Positions 1 to 7,621 of a stretch of 64,000 nucleotides of DNA are shown in pieces. Source of the stretch: RH-AL1 sp965214415. Its GTDB lineage: Bacteria > Pseudomonadota > Alphaproteobacteria > Rhizobiales > Beijerinckiaceae. Position 1 is the stretch's first letter. Each line of letters starts with the position of its first letter. The stretch lies in the NCBI GenBank assembly GCA_965214415.1, contig CBDCBQ010000003.1, positions 248,001-312,000 on the forward strand, written 5' to 3'. The notes beneath the pieces were generated by a model that was not told the origin of the DNA, did no database searches, and saw only the letters and a list, made by a program, of their open reading frames with translations. The position numbers and the translations under genes were made by a program.

Positions 1-543
1 TCCGCCTTCGACCTTCAGCTTGGACTGCCGACGTTCATCGCCGGCCTGCTTACCGTCGCCATCGTGCTCATCGTCAAGCGCGAGGGGCCGTGGGACACGA
101 TGAAGGACATGTCGTGGGCGGTGATCCCGCTCGTGGCCGGACTGTTCGTGCTTGTCGAGGCGCTCGAGACGACAGGCGTTCTCGCGCTGATCGCGGATCA
201 GTTGAAGATGCTTGCGCAGCGCTCCGATCTTCAGGCCGGCTGGATCAGCGGCGCCGTCATTGCGTTTGCCTGCAACCTCGTGAACAACTTGCCGGCGGGG
301 CTGCTCGCCGGCGCGGCAGTGCACACCGAGCATGTATCCGACAAGGTCGCCGGCGCGATCCTGGTCGGTGTCGACATTGGACCGAACCTCTCCGTCACGG
401 GCTCGCTCGCCACGATCCTGTGGCTGACCGCGATCCGCCGCGAAGGCGAGGATGTCGGGGCCTGGACCTTCCTGAAGCTCGGCATCATCGCCATGCCGCC
501 CGCGCTGGTCGCCGCGCTCGCCGGGCTCCTGTACCTTTCCTGA
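1..543 (+). CDS. arsB: ArsB-type arsenite efflux permease, 3' part only
   Basis: The reading frame is open from the first base of the window, so the 5' end lies outside. The visible 180 residues are hydrophobic and hold two segments typical of the C-terminal half of ArsB (ion transporter superfamily): an N-N-L-P-A-G-L-L motif near base 290 and G-P-N-L-S-V-T-G-S-L-A-T-I-L-W near base 380. ArsB exports arsenite or antimonite across the inner membrane, alone or with the ArsA ATPase. A GTG at 64 is not a likely start, because family-like sequence continues upstream of it. No ars regulator or reductase is visible here; the MerR gene at 1.5 kb is not of a recognisable ArsR type. Family assignment is firm; the substrate is inferred. 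Confidence 0.85.
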   Translation, partial: SAFDLQLGLPTFIAGLLTVAIVLIVKREGPWDTMKDMSWAVIPLVAGLFVLVEALETTGVLALIADQLKMLAQRSDLQAGWISGAVIAFACNLVNNLPAGLLAGAAVHTEHVSDKVAGAILVGVDIGPNLSVTGSLATILWLTAIRREGEDVGAWTFLKLGIIAMPPALVAALAGLLYLS

Positions 544-588
544 TTTTTCTCTCGACCACGAAGGTCGCCAGCCAAACGAGGTGGTCGT

Positions 589-1035
589 ATGAACCCGGTG
601 TTTCTCTACCCTCTCATCCTCTTCGCCGGTGTGCTGCAGGCGGCCGGCAATTCGATGAACGCACGGCTTCGCGTCACGCTGATCAATCCCTGGCTCGCGG
701 CGACAGTCTCATTCGGGCTGATCGTCTTCGTCTTCGTGACCCTCTTCCTCGTATTGCCGACCCCGCTGCCCACGGTCGACCAGCTGTCGCATATGCCTTG
801 GTGGGCGCCGCTCGGCGGCCTGACCGGCGCAGTCGCGGTGTTCGCCGGCCTCGTCTTCGTCGACAAGGTCGGGGCCGGCCCGTTCAACGGGCTGCTCATC
901 ACGGCAAACATCCTCACATCGCTCGCCGTCGACAATTTCGGCTGGCTGGGCATGCCGCAACATACGCAGAGCCTGACGCACTTGATCGGCGCCGTGCTGA
1001 TGGTCGGCGGCATCATTCTCATCGCCAAGTTTTAG
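589..1035 (+). CDS. DUF606 (YdcZ-type) DMT-family membrane protein
   Basis: A 148-residue protein with four to five hydrophobic segments. It matches the DUF606 branch of the drug/metabolite transporter superfamily, whose members are half-length and often work in pairs. Recognisable blocks are P-W-W-A-P-L-G-G-L-T-G-A-V-A-V-F (about residue 66) and V-G-A-G-P-F-N-G-L-L-I-T-A-N (about residue 94). The gene follows arsB by 45 bases and is followed after 13 bases by a paralogue of nearly the same length, so the two are probably co-transcribed. The substrate is unknown. Confidence 0.85.
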   Translation: MNPVFLYPLILFAGVLQAAGNSMNARLRVTLINPWLAATVSFGLIVFVFVTLFLVLPTPLPTVDQLSHMPWWAPLGGLTGAVAVFAGLVFVDKVGAGPFNGLLITANILTSLAVDNFGWLGMPQHTQSLTHLIGAVLMVGGIILIAKF

Positions 1036-1048
1036 GGCGCGCGCGAAA

Positions 1049-1492
1049 ATGGAAAAGCTCCTCTACCCCTTCATTCTCGTGGCTGGCGCGATGCAGGCGC
1101 TCGGCGTGGTCATGAACGGCCAATTGAAGCACGACCTCGTCAATCCGTGGCTTGCCGCCTCGGTGTCGTTCCTGCCGATCGTCTTCGTGTTCTTGACGAT
1201 GCTGGCGCTGCGCCCGCTGCCCATGCCCGAGCACAAGGATGTCGCGCGGATGCCGTGGTGGGCCCCGCTCGGAGGCATCACCGGCGCGGTCGCGGTATTC
1301 TGCGGGCTACTCTTCGTCGGCGAGGTCGGCGCCGGTCCGTTCAACGGCCTCTTGATCACCGCCAACCTGCTGGCCTCCTTGGCCATCGACCATTTCGGCT
1401 GGATCTACATGCCGGTGCACAGGGCCGGCAAGGCGCGGATCGTTGGCGCGCTCCTGATGGTGGGTGGGATCGCGCTCATCGCATTTCGATGA
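1049..1492 (+). CDS. DUF606 (YdcZ-type) DMT-family membrane protein, second copy
   Basis: A 147-residue membrane protein homologous to its upstream neighbour along its whole length. Both carry the P-W-W-A-P-L-G-G and V-G-A-G-P-F-N-G-L-L-I-T-A-N blocks. The copies have diverged most in the loop after the second hydrophobic segment. Adjacent DUF606 genes suggest a heteromeric transporter, by analogy with paired small multidrug transporters; this is inference. The last 17 bases overlap the 3' end of the convergent MerR gene. Confidence 0.85.
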   Translation: MEKLLYPFILVAGAMQALGVVMNGQLKHDLVNPWLAASVSFLPIVFVFLTMLALRPLPMPEHKDVARMPWWAPLGGITGAVAVFCGLLFVGEVGAGPFNGLLITANLLASLAIDHFGWIYMPVHRAGKARIVGALLMVGGIALIAFR

Positions 1493-1889
1493 TGGGCGGC
1501 GTATCGGCATGCTCGACCGTCGTCCGTGCCAACGCGGATCGCAGCTCGCTCAAGGCTTCGTCCAGACGCGTACGCTCGGCCTCGAGCGTCTGAAGCTGCG
1601 TTTCGATCTGCGCGAGCGTGAGGTGTCGGGTCGCGTCGGTCGTCGGCGTGGCTTCGAGCGAATCCGCCGACGAGCGAATGATCCGGCGAATCTCCTCGAG
1701 CGAGAAGCCGAGCTTCTTGCCTTTCAGGATCAACTGGAGGCGCTGCGCGTCGGCGTCGCTGTAGCGGCGCTCCGTCCCGTCGCGCGTCGGGTTCAAGAGA
1801 CTCTTCGATTCGTAGAAGCGCAGAGATCGGTGCGATACGCCGAACGTATCCGCCAATTGAGCAATGCCAATCGATTGTGAAACGCTCAT
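1476..1889 (-). CDS. MerR-family transcriptional regulator
   Basis: A 137-residue protein. Residues 6-75 form the MerR winged helix-turn-helix (I-A-Q-L-A-D-T-F-G-V-S-H-R-S-L-R-F-Y-E-S-K-S-L-L), followed by a long dimerisation helix from about residue 88 (Q-I-E-T-Q-L-Q-T-L-E-A-E-R). No C-terminal cysteine pair is visible, so a metal sensor of the CueR or MerR type is unlikely; it resembles the short MerR proteins with no ligand domain. It converges on the DUF606 pair, overlapping by 17 bases. Its target is unknown; its own promoter region (1890-2000) is the most likely one. Confidence 0.85.
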   Translation of the reverse strand: MSVSQSIGIAQLADTFGVSHRSLRFYESKSLLNPTRDGTERRYSDADAQRLQLILKGKKLGFSLEEIRRIIRSSADSLEATPTTDATRHLTLAQIETQLQTLEAERTRLDEALSELRSALARTTVEHADTPPIIEMR

Positions 1890-1949
1890 CGGTAAAAAAC
1901 TCTTGTCTCGAATTGAACGATATAAATACTAGAGCAGGCAAGGTGATAT

Positions 1950-1964
1950 TTTCTTTTAAAGAAA
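1950..1964. promoter_or_regulatory. AT-rich inverted repeat in the MerR/chpT intergenic region
   Basis: Seven-base arms TTTCTTT and AAAGAAA flank a single T. The repeat lies 61 bases upstream of the MerR start in a 330-base gap with no gene (1890-2222) that is unusually AT-rich for this window. It could be a MerR-family or other operator. With such low complexity it could also be chance. Confidence 0.3.
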
Positions 1965-2159
1965 TGACTACAAACGAACTTTAATAGTAGATGTGACGAT
2001 TTGGCGTTCGACATGCAGACAGAGATGGCGAGGGCCAACGCGATTGCTGTTGCCGTTGTCCTCGCGTCTGCCGCAGTCCCGCTTTCCAGGCGCCGCGCCG
2101 CCCGGTATCATCGGGCGGACGTGCTGTTTGATGATTCGCGGTATGCCGGTAACGACCCG

Positions 2160-2167
2160 TTAACCAT
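2160..2167 (+). promoter_or_regulatory. Possible CtrA half-site upstream of chpT
   Basis: The octamer TTAACCAT lies 56 bases before the chosen chpT start. It matches the CtrA half-site, but no second TTAA stands at the usual 7-base spacing. Control of chpT by CtrA would make a feedback loop; this is inference from a short motif. Confidence 0.35.
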
Positions 2168-2222
2168 TCGCGGCTTCACTGCACATCGAAAATCGATGTC
2201 GCGGCCAGCTTGGATAGAGACG

Positions 2223-2918
2223 ATGACGGACTTCTCCCTAGACCCCCTCGATCTCGCCGCGCTGCTTTGCTCGCGCGTTTGTCATGATGTTATCAGCCCG
2301 GTCGGCGCCATCGCAAACGGGCTCGAGGTTCTGGAGTCCGAGAAGGATCCCGACATGCGGGGCTTCGCGATGGACCTCATCAAGAAGTCGACGGCCGTCG
2401 CCTCGGCCCGCCTGCAGTTCTGCCGGCTGGCGTTTGGTGCCGCCGGATCCGCCGGTGCCTCGATCGACACTGGCGATGCCGAGAGTGTCGCGCGGGGTCT
2501 CACCGGCGACGAGAAGACCAAGCTCGTTTGGACAGCGACACGCGCGCTACTGCCGAAGAACAAGGTGAAGCTCATCTTGAACCTCGTGCTCATCGCGGGC
2601 CAGGCGATCCCGCGCGGCGGCGTCATCACCGTGACGCTCGACGGGATGGACGACGAGATGATGATCAAGGTCGAGGCGACAGGGACCAACGCCAAGTTGC
2701 AAAGCCATTGGCCGCACCTGCTCTCGTGCGAGCCGGAAAGCACCGTCGACGCACACGGGATCCAGGCCTATTACACCGGGCTCGTCGCCCGTGAAGCGCA
2801 TCTCGCAATCACCACGCTCGCCGAGGATGGCAAGATCACATTGTCGGCCGCCCCGGACGGGACGATCATGCCGGTCTACGATACCGGCATGATCGGGGTC
2901 CCCGCCAACGCCGCCTGA
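2223..2918 (+). CDS. chpT: ChpT-type histidine phosphotransferase
   Basis: A 231-residue protein with the ChpT fold order: an N-terminal four-helix dimerisation and phosphotransfer region, then a degenerate HATPase-like domain with no ATP-binding motifs. The phosphoryl-accepting histidine is H21 in L-C-S-R-V-C-H-D-V-I-S-P-V-G-A-I. In Caulobacter, ChpT carries phosphate from CckA to CtrA and CpdR; ctrA is in this window at 29.0 kb, while cckA is not. The ATG at 2223 was chosen because family homology starts with the following residues (F-S-L-D-P-L-D-L-A-A-L-L). The open frame continues upstream to 2001 without any family resemblance. Confidence 0.9.
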   Translation: MTDFSLDPLDLAALLCSRVCHDVISPVGAIANGLEVLESEKDPDMRGFAMDLIKKSTAVASARLQFCRLAFGAAGSAGASIDTGDAESVARGLTGDEKTKLVWTATRALLPKNKVKLILNLVLIAGQAIPRGGVITVTLDGMDDEMMIKVEATGTNAKLQSHWPHLLSCEPESTVDAHGIQAYYTGLVAREAHLAITTLAEDGKITLSAAPDGTIMPVYDTGMIGVPANAA

Positions 2919-2972
2919 CCCGGAGGCTGGGCTCGTTCAGCTTGGATCGACGGCGAGGCCGTGATCGTCTCC

Positions 2973-3290
2973 TCAGGTCCCCGGATGCTTCCGCTTGCGC
3001 TTATGCTTGCCGTGGCGCTTCGGCGCCGGCTTCGCCACGTCCGCATCCTCGGTCGCCGCGGCGGCGGTGTGGGGGAAGATCACCGGCTCGCATGCCGCCG
3101 AAAGCTGGCTGTGCTTGGCTTGAAGGCAGGCGAGGATCGGGCCCTCGTTGGGGATGTCCTCCTGGCAGAGTCGAAACACGTCGGGCGTGCAGGCGTCCTG
3201 GTCCGCCTGGCTTCCGCGGTCCTGGGCCATGGCCGTGGTGGCGGACAACAGCACGATCGAAGCGAGCAACGCCGCTGTTTTGCGGTGCAT
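2973..3290 (-). CDS. Small exported cysteine-containing protein
   Basis: A 105-residue protein with a clear signal peptide (M-H-R-K-T, then hydrophobic residues, then T-A-M-A-Q, cleavage expected after residue 22). The mature part has four cysteines in the pattern C-x6-C-x11-C-x12-C and ends in a very basic tail (H-G-K-H-K-R-K-R-K-H). This resembles the small periplasmic cysteine-rich-repeat proteins common in Bradyrhizobium relatives. The function is unknown. The start is supported by a GGAGG nine bases upstream of the ATG; an earlier in-frame start would add 15 residues and spoil the signal peptide. Confidence 0.7.
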   Translation of the reverse strand: MHRKTAALLASIVLLSATTAMAQDRGSQADQDACTPDVFRLCQEDIPNEGPILACLQAKHSQLSAACEPVIFPHTAAAATEDADVAKPAPKRHGKHKRKRKHPGT

Positions 3291-3481
3291 GACGTAGTTC
3301 CTCCGTGGTGGTCGACTCACGTCGCTGCGTAGCACAAGGGTGGGCGGGCAATTGTGCGTTTGCCGTCACGCTCGCTCAAATTGACCGCTCCGCCGCGTGC
3401 TTGTGAACTCGGGCGATCTCGCCCATATCTGGCTCGAAACGGCGGGCGACCGCCACCAGCCTCCTCGAGAGAGGTCCAATC

Positions 3482-4048
3482 ATGTTCATTCACACCGAAG
3501 CGACGCCGAACCCGGCGACCTTGAAGTTTCTTCCCGGTGGCAAGGAGGTGCTCGAGGGCGGCACACTCGACATGCGCGATATGCAATCGGCCGCGCCGTC
3601 GCCGCTTGCTTCGGCTTTGTTTGCCATCGACGGCGTCTGCGGCGTCTTCTACGGCGCCGACTTCATCTCGGTTACGAAGGCGGACGAGTCCGAGTGGCAG
3701 GCGCTGAAGCCCGCCGTGCTCGGGACGATCATGGAGCATTACACGTCGGGTGCGCCGCTGCTCACCGACGAAAGCGCGATCGACCGTAGCGACTTCGAGG
3801 AGTTCTTCGACGCCGAGGACGCCGAGATCGTCGACACGATCAAGGATCTGATCGAGACGCGTGTGCGTCCCGCGGTGGCGGGTGACGGCGGCGACATCAA
3901 GTTTCGCGGCTTTCGCGAGGGGACGGTCTATCTGGCGATGAAGGGCTCGTGCCAGGGCTGCCCGTCGTCGACGGCGACGCTCAAGCACGGCATTCAGAAC
4001 CTGCTGTCGCACTTCATCCCAGAGGTCGAGTCGGTCGAGCAGATCTGA
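3482..4048 (+). CDS. NfuA/NifU-like iron-sulfur scaffold protein
   Basis: A 188-residue protein. Residues 1-90 form the Nfu N-terminal domain (F-I-H-T-E-A-T-P-N-P-A-T-L-K-F). Residues 112-185 form the NifU C-terminal domain with the cluster-binding pair C157-x-x-C160 in G-S-C-Q-G-C-P-S-S. Such proteins accept or carry [4Fe-4S] clusters for apo-proteins. Likely clients in this window include the nitrite reductase and the Fe-S flavoreductase of the 49-57 kb operon, although Nfu proteins serve the whole cell. The length fits the eukaryote-type Nfu1 family that is usual in alphaproteobacteria. Confidence 0.92.
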   Translation: MFIHTEATPNPATLKFLPGGKEVLEGGTLDMRDMQSAAPSPLASALFAIDGVCGVFYGADFISVTKADESEWQALKPAVLGTIMEHYTSGAPLLTDESAIDRSDFEEFFDAEDAEIVDTIKDLIETRVRPAVAGDGGDIKFRGFREGTVYLAMKGSCQGCPSSTATLKHGIQNLLSHFIPEVESVEQI

Positions 4049-4066
4049 CGAGGCTCGCCCATCCGA

Positions 4067-5089
4067 CTATGCCGTGAAATGCTCCGCCTGGATTCGGCGG
4101 TACGCCTGAGCATAGTCGCGATAATGCTCGATGTTTGCTTGCATCATCGCCCGGCGCGGTTCGTCCAGCCGCGACATCGGCTTCGCCGGGCGTCCACCCC
4201 ACATCCAGCCCGTTTCGAGCACCTGCCCGGGTTCCGTGTGAGAGCCCGCCGCGAGCAGCACATCGTCCTGCACCCATGTGGCGTCGGCCAGGACCGCGCC
4301 GATCCCAACGAGCGAGGCGGCGCCGATGCGCACCGCGCCCATGCGCACGTTATGGCCGATGGTCGTGTCTCGACCTATGATCGTCTCGCCGATGCCAGGG
4401 CGGATCACGGTGTTGTCCTGGACGTTGGTATTCTCGCCTATGTAGATTGCACCGGTCCCCGCATCCGCGACACAGCTGAAGAAGAGGCTCGCGCCTGGCG
4501 CGCACGTCAGGCGTCCAGCGCGTTGCGCGGTGCGGGCGATGAAGACGGCGTCGCCGAAATCCTGCGCGTTCGGCGGTAGAGCCCGCTCGCTGTCCTGCCG
4601 GCTGCGGATGTCGGCCGCGCGTCGCGCGAGTTCGCCGGCCCAAAGCTCGCGTACCGGCTTGGCGGGGCTGCCGCGATAGACCCAGCCGGCATCGAGCCGC
4701 TTGCGCGGAAACACTGTCGCGCCGCGCTCGATCAGCACCCCGGATCCGACGATGGCCTCGTCGAGGATCGTGACGTCGTCCTCGATCACGCATCCGTCGC
4801 CGACGCTGCACGCATGCACGATCGAATTGGCGCCGATCGTTACGCCATCGCCAATGATCGCCGGCGTCGTGTCATGGACGATGTGCACGGTCGCGCGGCG
4901 GCCGAGATAGACATTCGTGCCGATCGACACCGTTTCGCCGTCGGCGCGTATGACCGAGTCCTCGCCGAGCCAGGCGCCCGCTCCTACCGTCGCCCGCCCC
5001 AGGACCGCGCAGCGTGGGCCAGCAAACGTTGGCTCGCCGTTGAATACGGGGAAGACACCGGCGAACGGCAGGACGAGCGATGGCTGCAT
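4067..5089 (-). CDS. Tandem gamma-carbonic-anhydrase-like protein (two left-handed beta-helix domains)
   Basis: A 340-residue protein made of two hexapeptide-repeat domains of the gamma-carbonic anhydrase/YrdA/PaaY kind, at about residues 22-150 and 195-310, each ending in a W-x-G-x-P-A-K-P motif. Ordinary family members have one domain of about 175 residues and form trimers with zinc held by three histidines at subunit interfaces. Aligned to the archaeal enzyme Cam, domain 1 keeps the equivalents of His81 (H69) and His122 (H92) but has A87 for His117. Domain 2 has R230 and G251 for the first and last ligands but keeps the middle one (H246). So neither half has a full site, but together they have one set. 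Start: ATG at 5089. Confidence 0.85.
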   Translation of the reverse strand: MQPSLVLPFAGVFPVFNGEPTFAGPRCAVLGRATVGAGAWLGEDSVIRADGETVSIGTNVYLGRRATVHIVHDTTPAIIGDGVTIGANSIVHACSVGDGCVIEDDVTILDEAIVGSGVLIERGATVFPRKRLDAGWVYRGSPAKPVRELWAGELARRAADIRSRQDSERALPPNAQDFGDAVFIARTAQRAGRLTCAPGASLFFSCVADAGTGAIYIGENTNVQDNTVIRPGIGETIIGRDTTIGHNVRMGAVRIGAASLVGIGAVLADATWVQDDVLLAAGSHTEPGQVLETGWMWGGRPAKPMSRLDEPRRAMMQANIEHYRDYAQAYRRIQAEHFTA

Positions 5090-5171
5090 TGCGGATCTTA
5101 TCCCTGACGAAGGTCAGAGATAAAGATTTGCGCCGTTCGACGTTGGGACAAGTTCGCGCGGGCCCCGCCGC

Positions 5172-5618
5172 TTACACGATCGCGCTGGTCGACGCGTGCG
5201 CCGGGGCCGAGGCGCCGCGCGCTGTGAAGTCGGTGGACTTGAAGTAGTCGGACAGGTAGGCGACGCGGCCCTCGGCATCCAGCCGGACGACGGAGACGAC
5301 TTCGTTGCGATAGTCGCCGCCGCCGACGAAAGAGCCTTCGACGGTCCATGTCGAAATCATCCAGTCCGGCTCCGCGTGGATCGCCATGGTCTGCGTCCAC
5401 CGAATGTCTAGGAAACGGCGGCGGATCACGCGCAACATTCGCGTCGTCAGCATCTTACCTTGTACTGGCCGGATGCCGGGGAAAAGGAAGAGGACGTTAT
5501 CGGCAAGGATGTTCGCCGCGCGAGGAATATCGTCACAAGACAGCGCGTCGAAAAAGTCCGACTGCATGTCGAAGGACGGTTTGCTTTTGAGGCTGGTGGT
5601 AGAGGCGACCTGGCCCAT
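5172..5618 (-). CDS. SnoaL/NTF2-like fold protein
   Basis: A 148-residue protein that fits the NTF2-like superfamily: helix-rich start (D-F-F-D-A-L-S-C-D-D), then alternating strands with W-T-V-E-G-S-F and N-E-V-V-S-V-V-R-L-D, and a C-terminal strand L-S-D-Y-F-K-S-T-D-F. Such domains serve as isomerases, cyclases, or ligand-binding modules; nothing visible selects one. The ATG at 5618 is preferred because GGAG lies six bases upstream; an upstream GTG (5657) has no such site. TTAA elements resembling CtrA half-sites lie 50-65 bases upstream of the start. Confidence 0.65.
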   Translation of the reverse strand: MGQVASTTSLKSKPSFDMQSDFFDALSCDDIPRAANILADNVLFLFPGIRPVQGKMLTTRMLRVIRRRFLDIRWTQTMAIHAEPDWMISTWTVEGSFVGGGDYRNEVVSVVRLDAEGRVAYLSDYFKSTDFTARGASAPAHASTSAIV

Positions 5619-5667
5619 GATCTGCTCCGCTCCGCAAACGAGAACATTGTCTGGCACAGGACAAAGA

Positions 5668-5682
5668 TTAACCTGAAGTTAG
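5668..5682 (-). promoter_or_regulatory. CtrA-like site (one mismatch) upstream of the SnoaL-like gene
   Basis: TTAA-N7-TTAG, one base off the TTAA-N7-TTAA consensus, 50 bases upstream of the start at 5618. A second cluster of TTAA/TTAG elements follows at 5722-5740. With GC-rich surroundings these AT words stand out, but the single mismatch keeps confidence low. Confidence 0.3.
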
Positions 5683-5778
5683 CCTTTCGGCGACTGGATT
5701 CGCGTTGCGGAACGCGAAAACGTTAAGAATCGAACGATTAGCGTTAACGGGTGTCGGGAATGGTTTTCCTGGGGCCGG

Positions 5779-5982
5779 TCACGCGCTGCCGAGGGTAGCC
5801 ATGACGGCGAGATGACCCTCTCGCTCCCGATCCATGAGGACCATTTTCGCGAAGAAGGCGTCCCGCTGGCTGCAATCCATTCGGGCGGCAAGTCCCGCGA
5901 TAATCTCGCTCAACTCTGTCGTGGGATCGAGCAACGGTGCCCGCTCGACGGATAGAGCCGCGCGAATGAAATCCGGCTTCAT
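5779..5982 (-). CDS. Small hypothetical protein
   Basis: A 67-residue, mostly helical and slightly acidic protein with no recognised family. It has no signal peptide or membrane segment. The ATG at 5982 has AAGGG about ten bases upstream. The open frame extends far upstream (to 6465), but that part overlaps xerD antisense and is not credible. It reads as a small protein because of its normal amino-acid mix and usable ribosome site; expression is not proven. Confidence 0.45.
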   Translation of the reverse strand: MKPDFIRAALSVERAPLLDPTTELSEIIAGLAARMDCSQRDAFFAKMVLMDREREGHLAVMATLGSA

Positions 5983-6147
5983 GTGACGTAAGCCCTTCGT
6001 CCAACGTGACAGGTCGACGTTATATGGGCCGTCCTGAGGATCTCTTAAGGTCCGCCAAAGGGTCGCGGAGTCGACAGAGACGGCCTGGCGCAAGCCGGAC
6101 GGGCCATGGTCTATTGCCATTCTGCCCGTTCTAGATCGACATCTCGT

Positions 6148-7107
6148 ATGGACCTGCCTGCCCACCGTCTCATCGAGCTGTTCCTCGACATGATCGCCGC
6201 CGAGCGGGGCGCGGCGACCAACACGCTCGACGCCTATCGTCGCGATCTGCTCGCCTATTCGGCGGCACTCGTCGCGCGCGGCCGCACACCGCTCGATGCG
6301 GCAAGCGAGGACGTGCGCGCCTACCTCGCGACACTCGAGGCGCAAGGGTTCAAGCCCACCTCGGCGGCGCGCAAGCTGTCGGCGATCCGCCAGCTCCACC
6401 GCTTCCTCGTGGTCGAGGGTAAGCGGGCCGACGATCCGGCGCAGATCCTGGAAGGGCCGCGCCAAGGCCAGCGGCTTCCCAAGATCCTGACGGTGAAGGA
6501 GGTTGACCGCCTCCTTGCAATTGCCAAGGAGGGGCTCGAGCCGAGCGCCGCGTCGGAGACATGCCCGCCCGGCGAGCGGATGCGGGCCGCGCGGATGAAC
6601 GCGCTGCTCGAGCTGCTCTACGCCACCGGCCTGCGCGTCTCGGAGCTGGTCTCGCTACCACGCACCGCCCTTCGCGGCCGCGACCCGCTGATCGCCATCA
6701 AGGGCAAGGGCGGCCGTGAGCGGCTGGTGGTCGTGTCCGATCCGGCGCGCGAGGCGGTCGCGCTCTACCGCGCGGTGCTGAAGCAGCGCACGCCCGGCGC
6801 GGCGGAGGGGCCGTGGCTGTTTCCAGCCGACTCCGACTCCGGCCATATCACCCGCCAGGCGTTCGCCCGCGATCTGAAGATGGTGGCGGCCGCCGCCGGC
6901 ATCGCCACCCACCGCGTGAGCCCGCACGTGCTGCGCCACGCCTTCGCCTCGCACCTTCTTCAGAATGGCGCGGATCTCCGCATCGTCCAGGAGCTGCTCG
7001 GCCACGCCGATATCGCGACGACGCAGATCTATACCCACGTGCTCGACGAGCGGATGAAGGCGATGGTGCGGGACCTGCACCCGATGGGGGATGCCCGAGA
7101 GGGGTAG
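6148..7107 (+). CDS. xerD: Tyrosine recombinase XerD
   Basis: A 319-residue recombinase. Residues 5-95 are the SAM-like core-binding domain; residues 110-310 are the catalytic domain. The catalytic set is complete: R163 (A-T-G-L-R-V-S-E-L), K187 in K-G-K-G-G-R-E-R, H260-x-x-R263 (H-V-L-R-H-A-F), H286 (L-L-G-H-A) and Y295 (Q-I-Y-T-H-V). XerD with XerC resolves chromosome dimers at dif; no dif site was recognised nearby. The ATG at 6148 matches the family start (L-I-E-L-F-L-D-M). An extra 25-residue insertion-like loop (about 128-146) lies between the beta-hairpin and the first catalytic helix. Confidence 0.93.
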   Translation: MDLPAHRLIELFLDMIAAERGAATNTLDAYRRDLLAYSAALVARGRTPLDAASEDVRAYLATLEAQGFKPTSAARKLSAIRQLHRFLVVEGKRADDPAQILEGPRQGQRLPKILTVKEVDRLLAIAKEGLEPSAASETCPPGERMRAARMNALLELLYATGLRVSELVSLPRTALRGRDPLIAIKGKGGRERLVVVSDPAREAVALYRAVLKQRTPGAAEGPWLFPADSDSGHITRQAFARDLKMVAAAAGIATHRVSPHVLRHAFASHLLQNGADLRIVQELLGHADIATTQIYTHVLDERMKAMVRDLHPMGDAREG

Positions 7108-7136
7108 CCGCTTGCGGAGCCGTCGTCGCCCGGGCT

Positions 7137-7340
7137 CTAATCAGGCCATGGACACGGCGTGAGCGACACCGCACGCGTGACGCGGTCGAACAGCCGGGCG
7201 CCGACCCAATCCTCGAGCGCCTTTATGCGGCGGCTGAAGGCGGGTTGCGTGATGCCGCGCCGTTCCGCCGCGCGCGAGAAGCCGCCCTCCTCGATCACAC
7301 AGAGGAAGCCCTCGAGCCACAGCGGATCGGCGCCGGACAT
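7137..7340 (-). pseudogene. LysR-family regulator, N-terminal remnant
   Basis: About 60 residues of a LysR helix-turn-helix domain remain: L-W-L-E-G-F-L-C-V, then F-S-R-A-A-E-R-R-G-I-T-Q-P-A-F-S-R-R-I, then L-F-D-R-V-T-R-A-V-S-L-T-P, followed at once by unrelated residues and a stop. Intact LysR regulators have about 300 residues, so the effector domain is gone. The first codons come from bases shared with the opposite-strand tartrate-dehydrogenase remnant, so its original start is also lost. It is very unlikely to be functional. Confidence 0.75.
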
Positions 7341-7548
7341 CGCAGGGAAGGGCATCGCCAATCCGATCGGCCAGATTTGGGCCGGCGCGATGATGCTGGA
7401 GCACCTCGGCGAGGACGAGGCCGCGCGCGCCGTGGTGCAAGCGATCGAGACCGTGCTGGGCGACAAGGCAACGCGCACGAAGGATCTGCAAGGGACGGCC
7501 ACGACGGAGGCATGCGGGAAGGCCGTCGCCGGGGCGATCGCGGGCTGA
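7324..7548 (+). pseudogene. Tartrate/isopropylmalate-dehydrogenase-type gene, C-terminal remnant
   Basis: The frame encodes the last 74 residues of a beta-decarboxylating dehydrogenase: G-S-A-P-D-I-A-G-K-G-I-A-N-P-I-G, then A-G-A-M-M-L-E-H-L-G, then the usual C-terminal helix ending K-A-V-A-G-A-I-A-G. The G-S-A-P-D-I motif belongs to the NAD-binding site of tartrate dehydrogenase (TtuC), isocitrate and isopropylmalate dehydrogenases. The first 280 or so residues are missing. Upstream sequence in this frame is antisense to the LysR remnant. The deletion joins the two genes near 7324-7340. Confidence 0.75.
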
Positions 7549-7621
7549 GCGCGAGCCATATCGTTCTTCCACACGTATATGGATGGCAAGGTCACGCTCA
7601 GATGGCTAGAACAACGCAACC

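Noticed and set aside
6005..6465. Extension of the small minus-strand gene (5779-5982) up to 6465
   Set aside because: It overlaps the first 318 bases of xerD in antisense and has no family resemblance; the short form has its own ribosome site.
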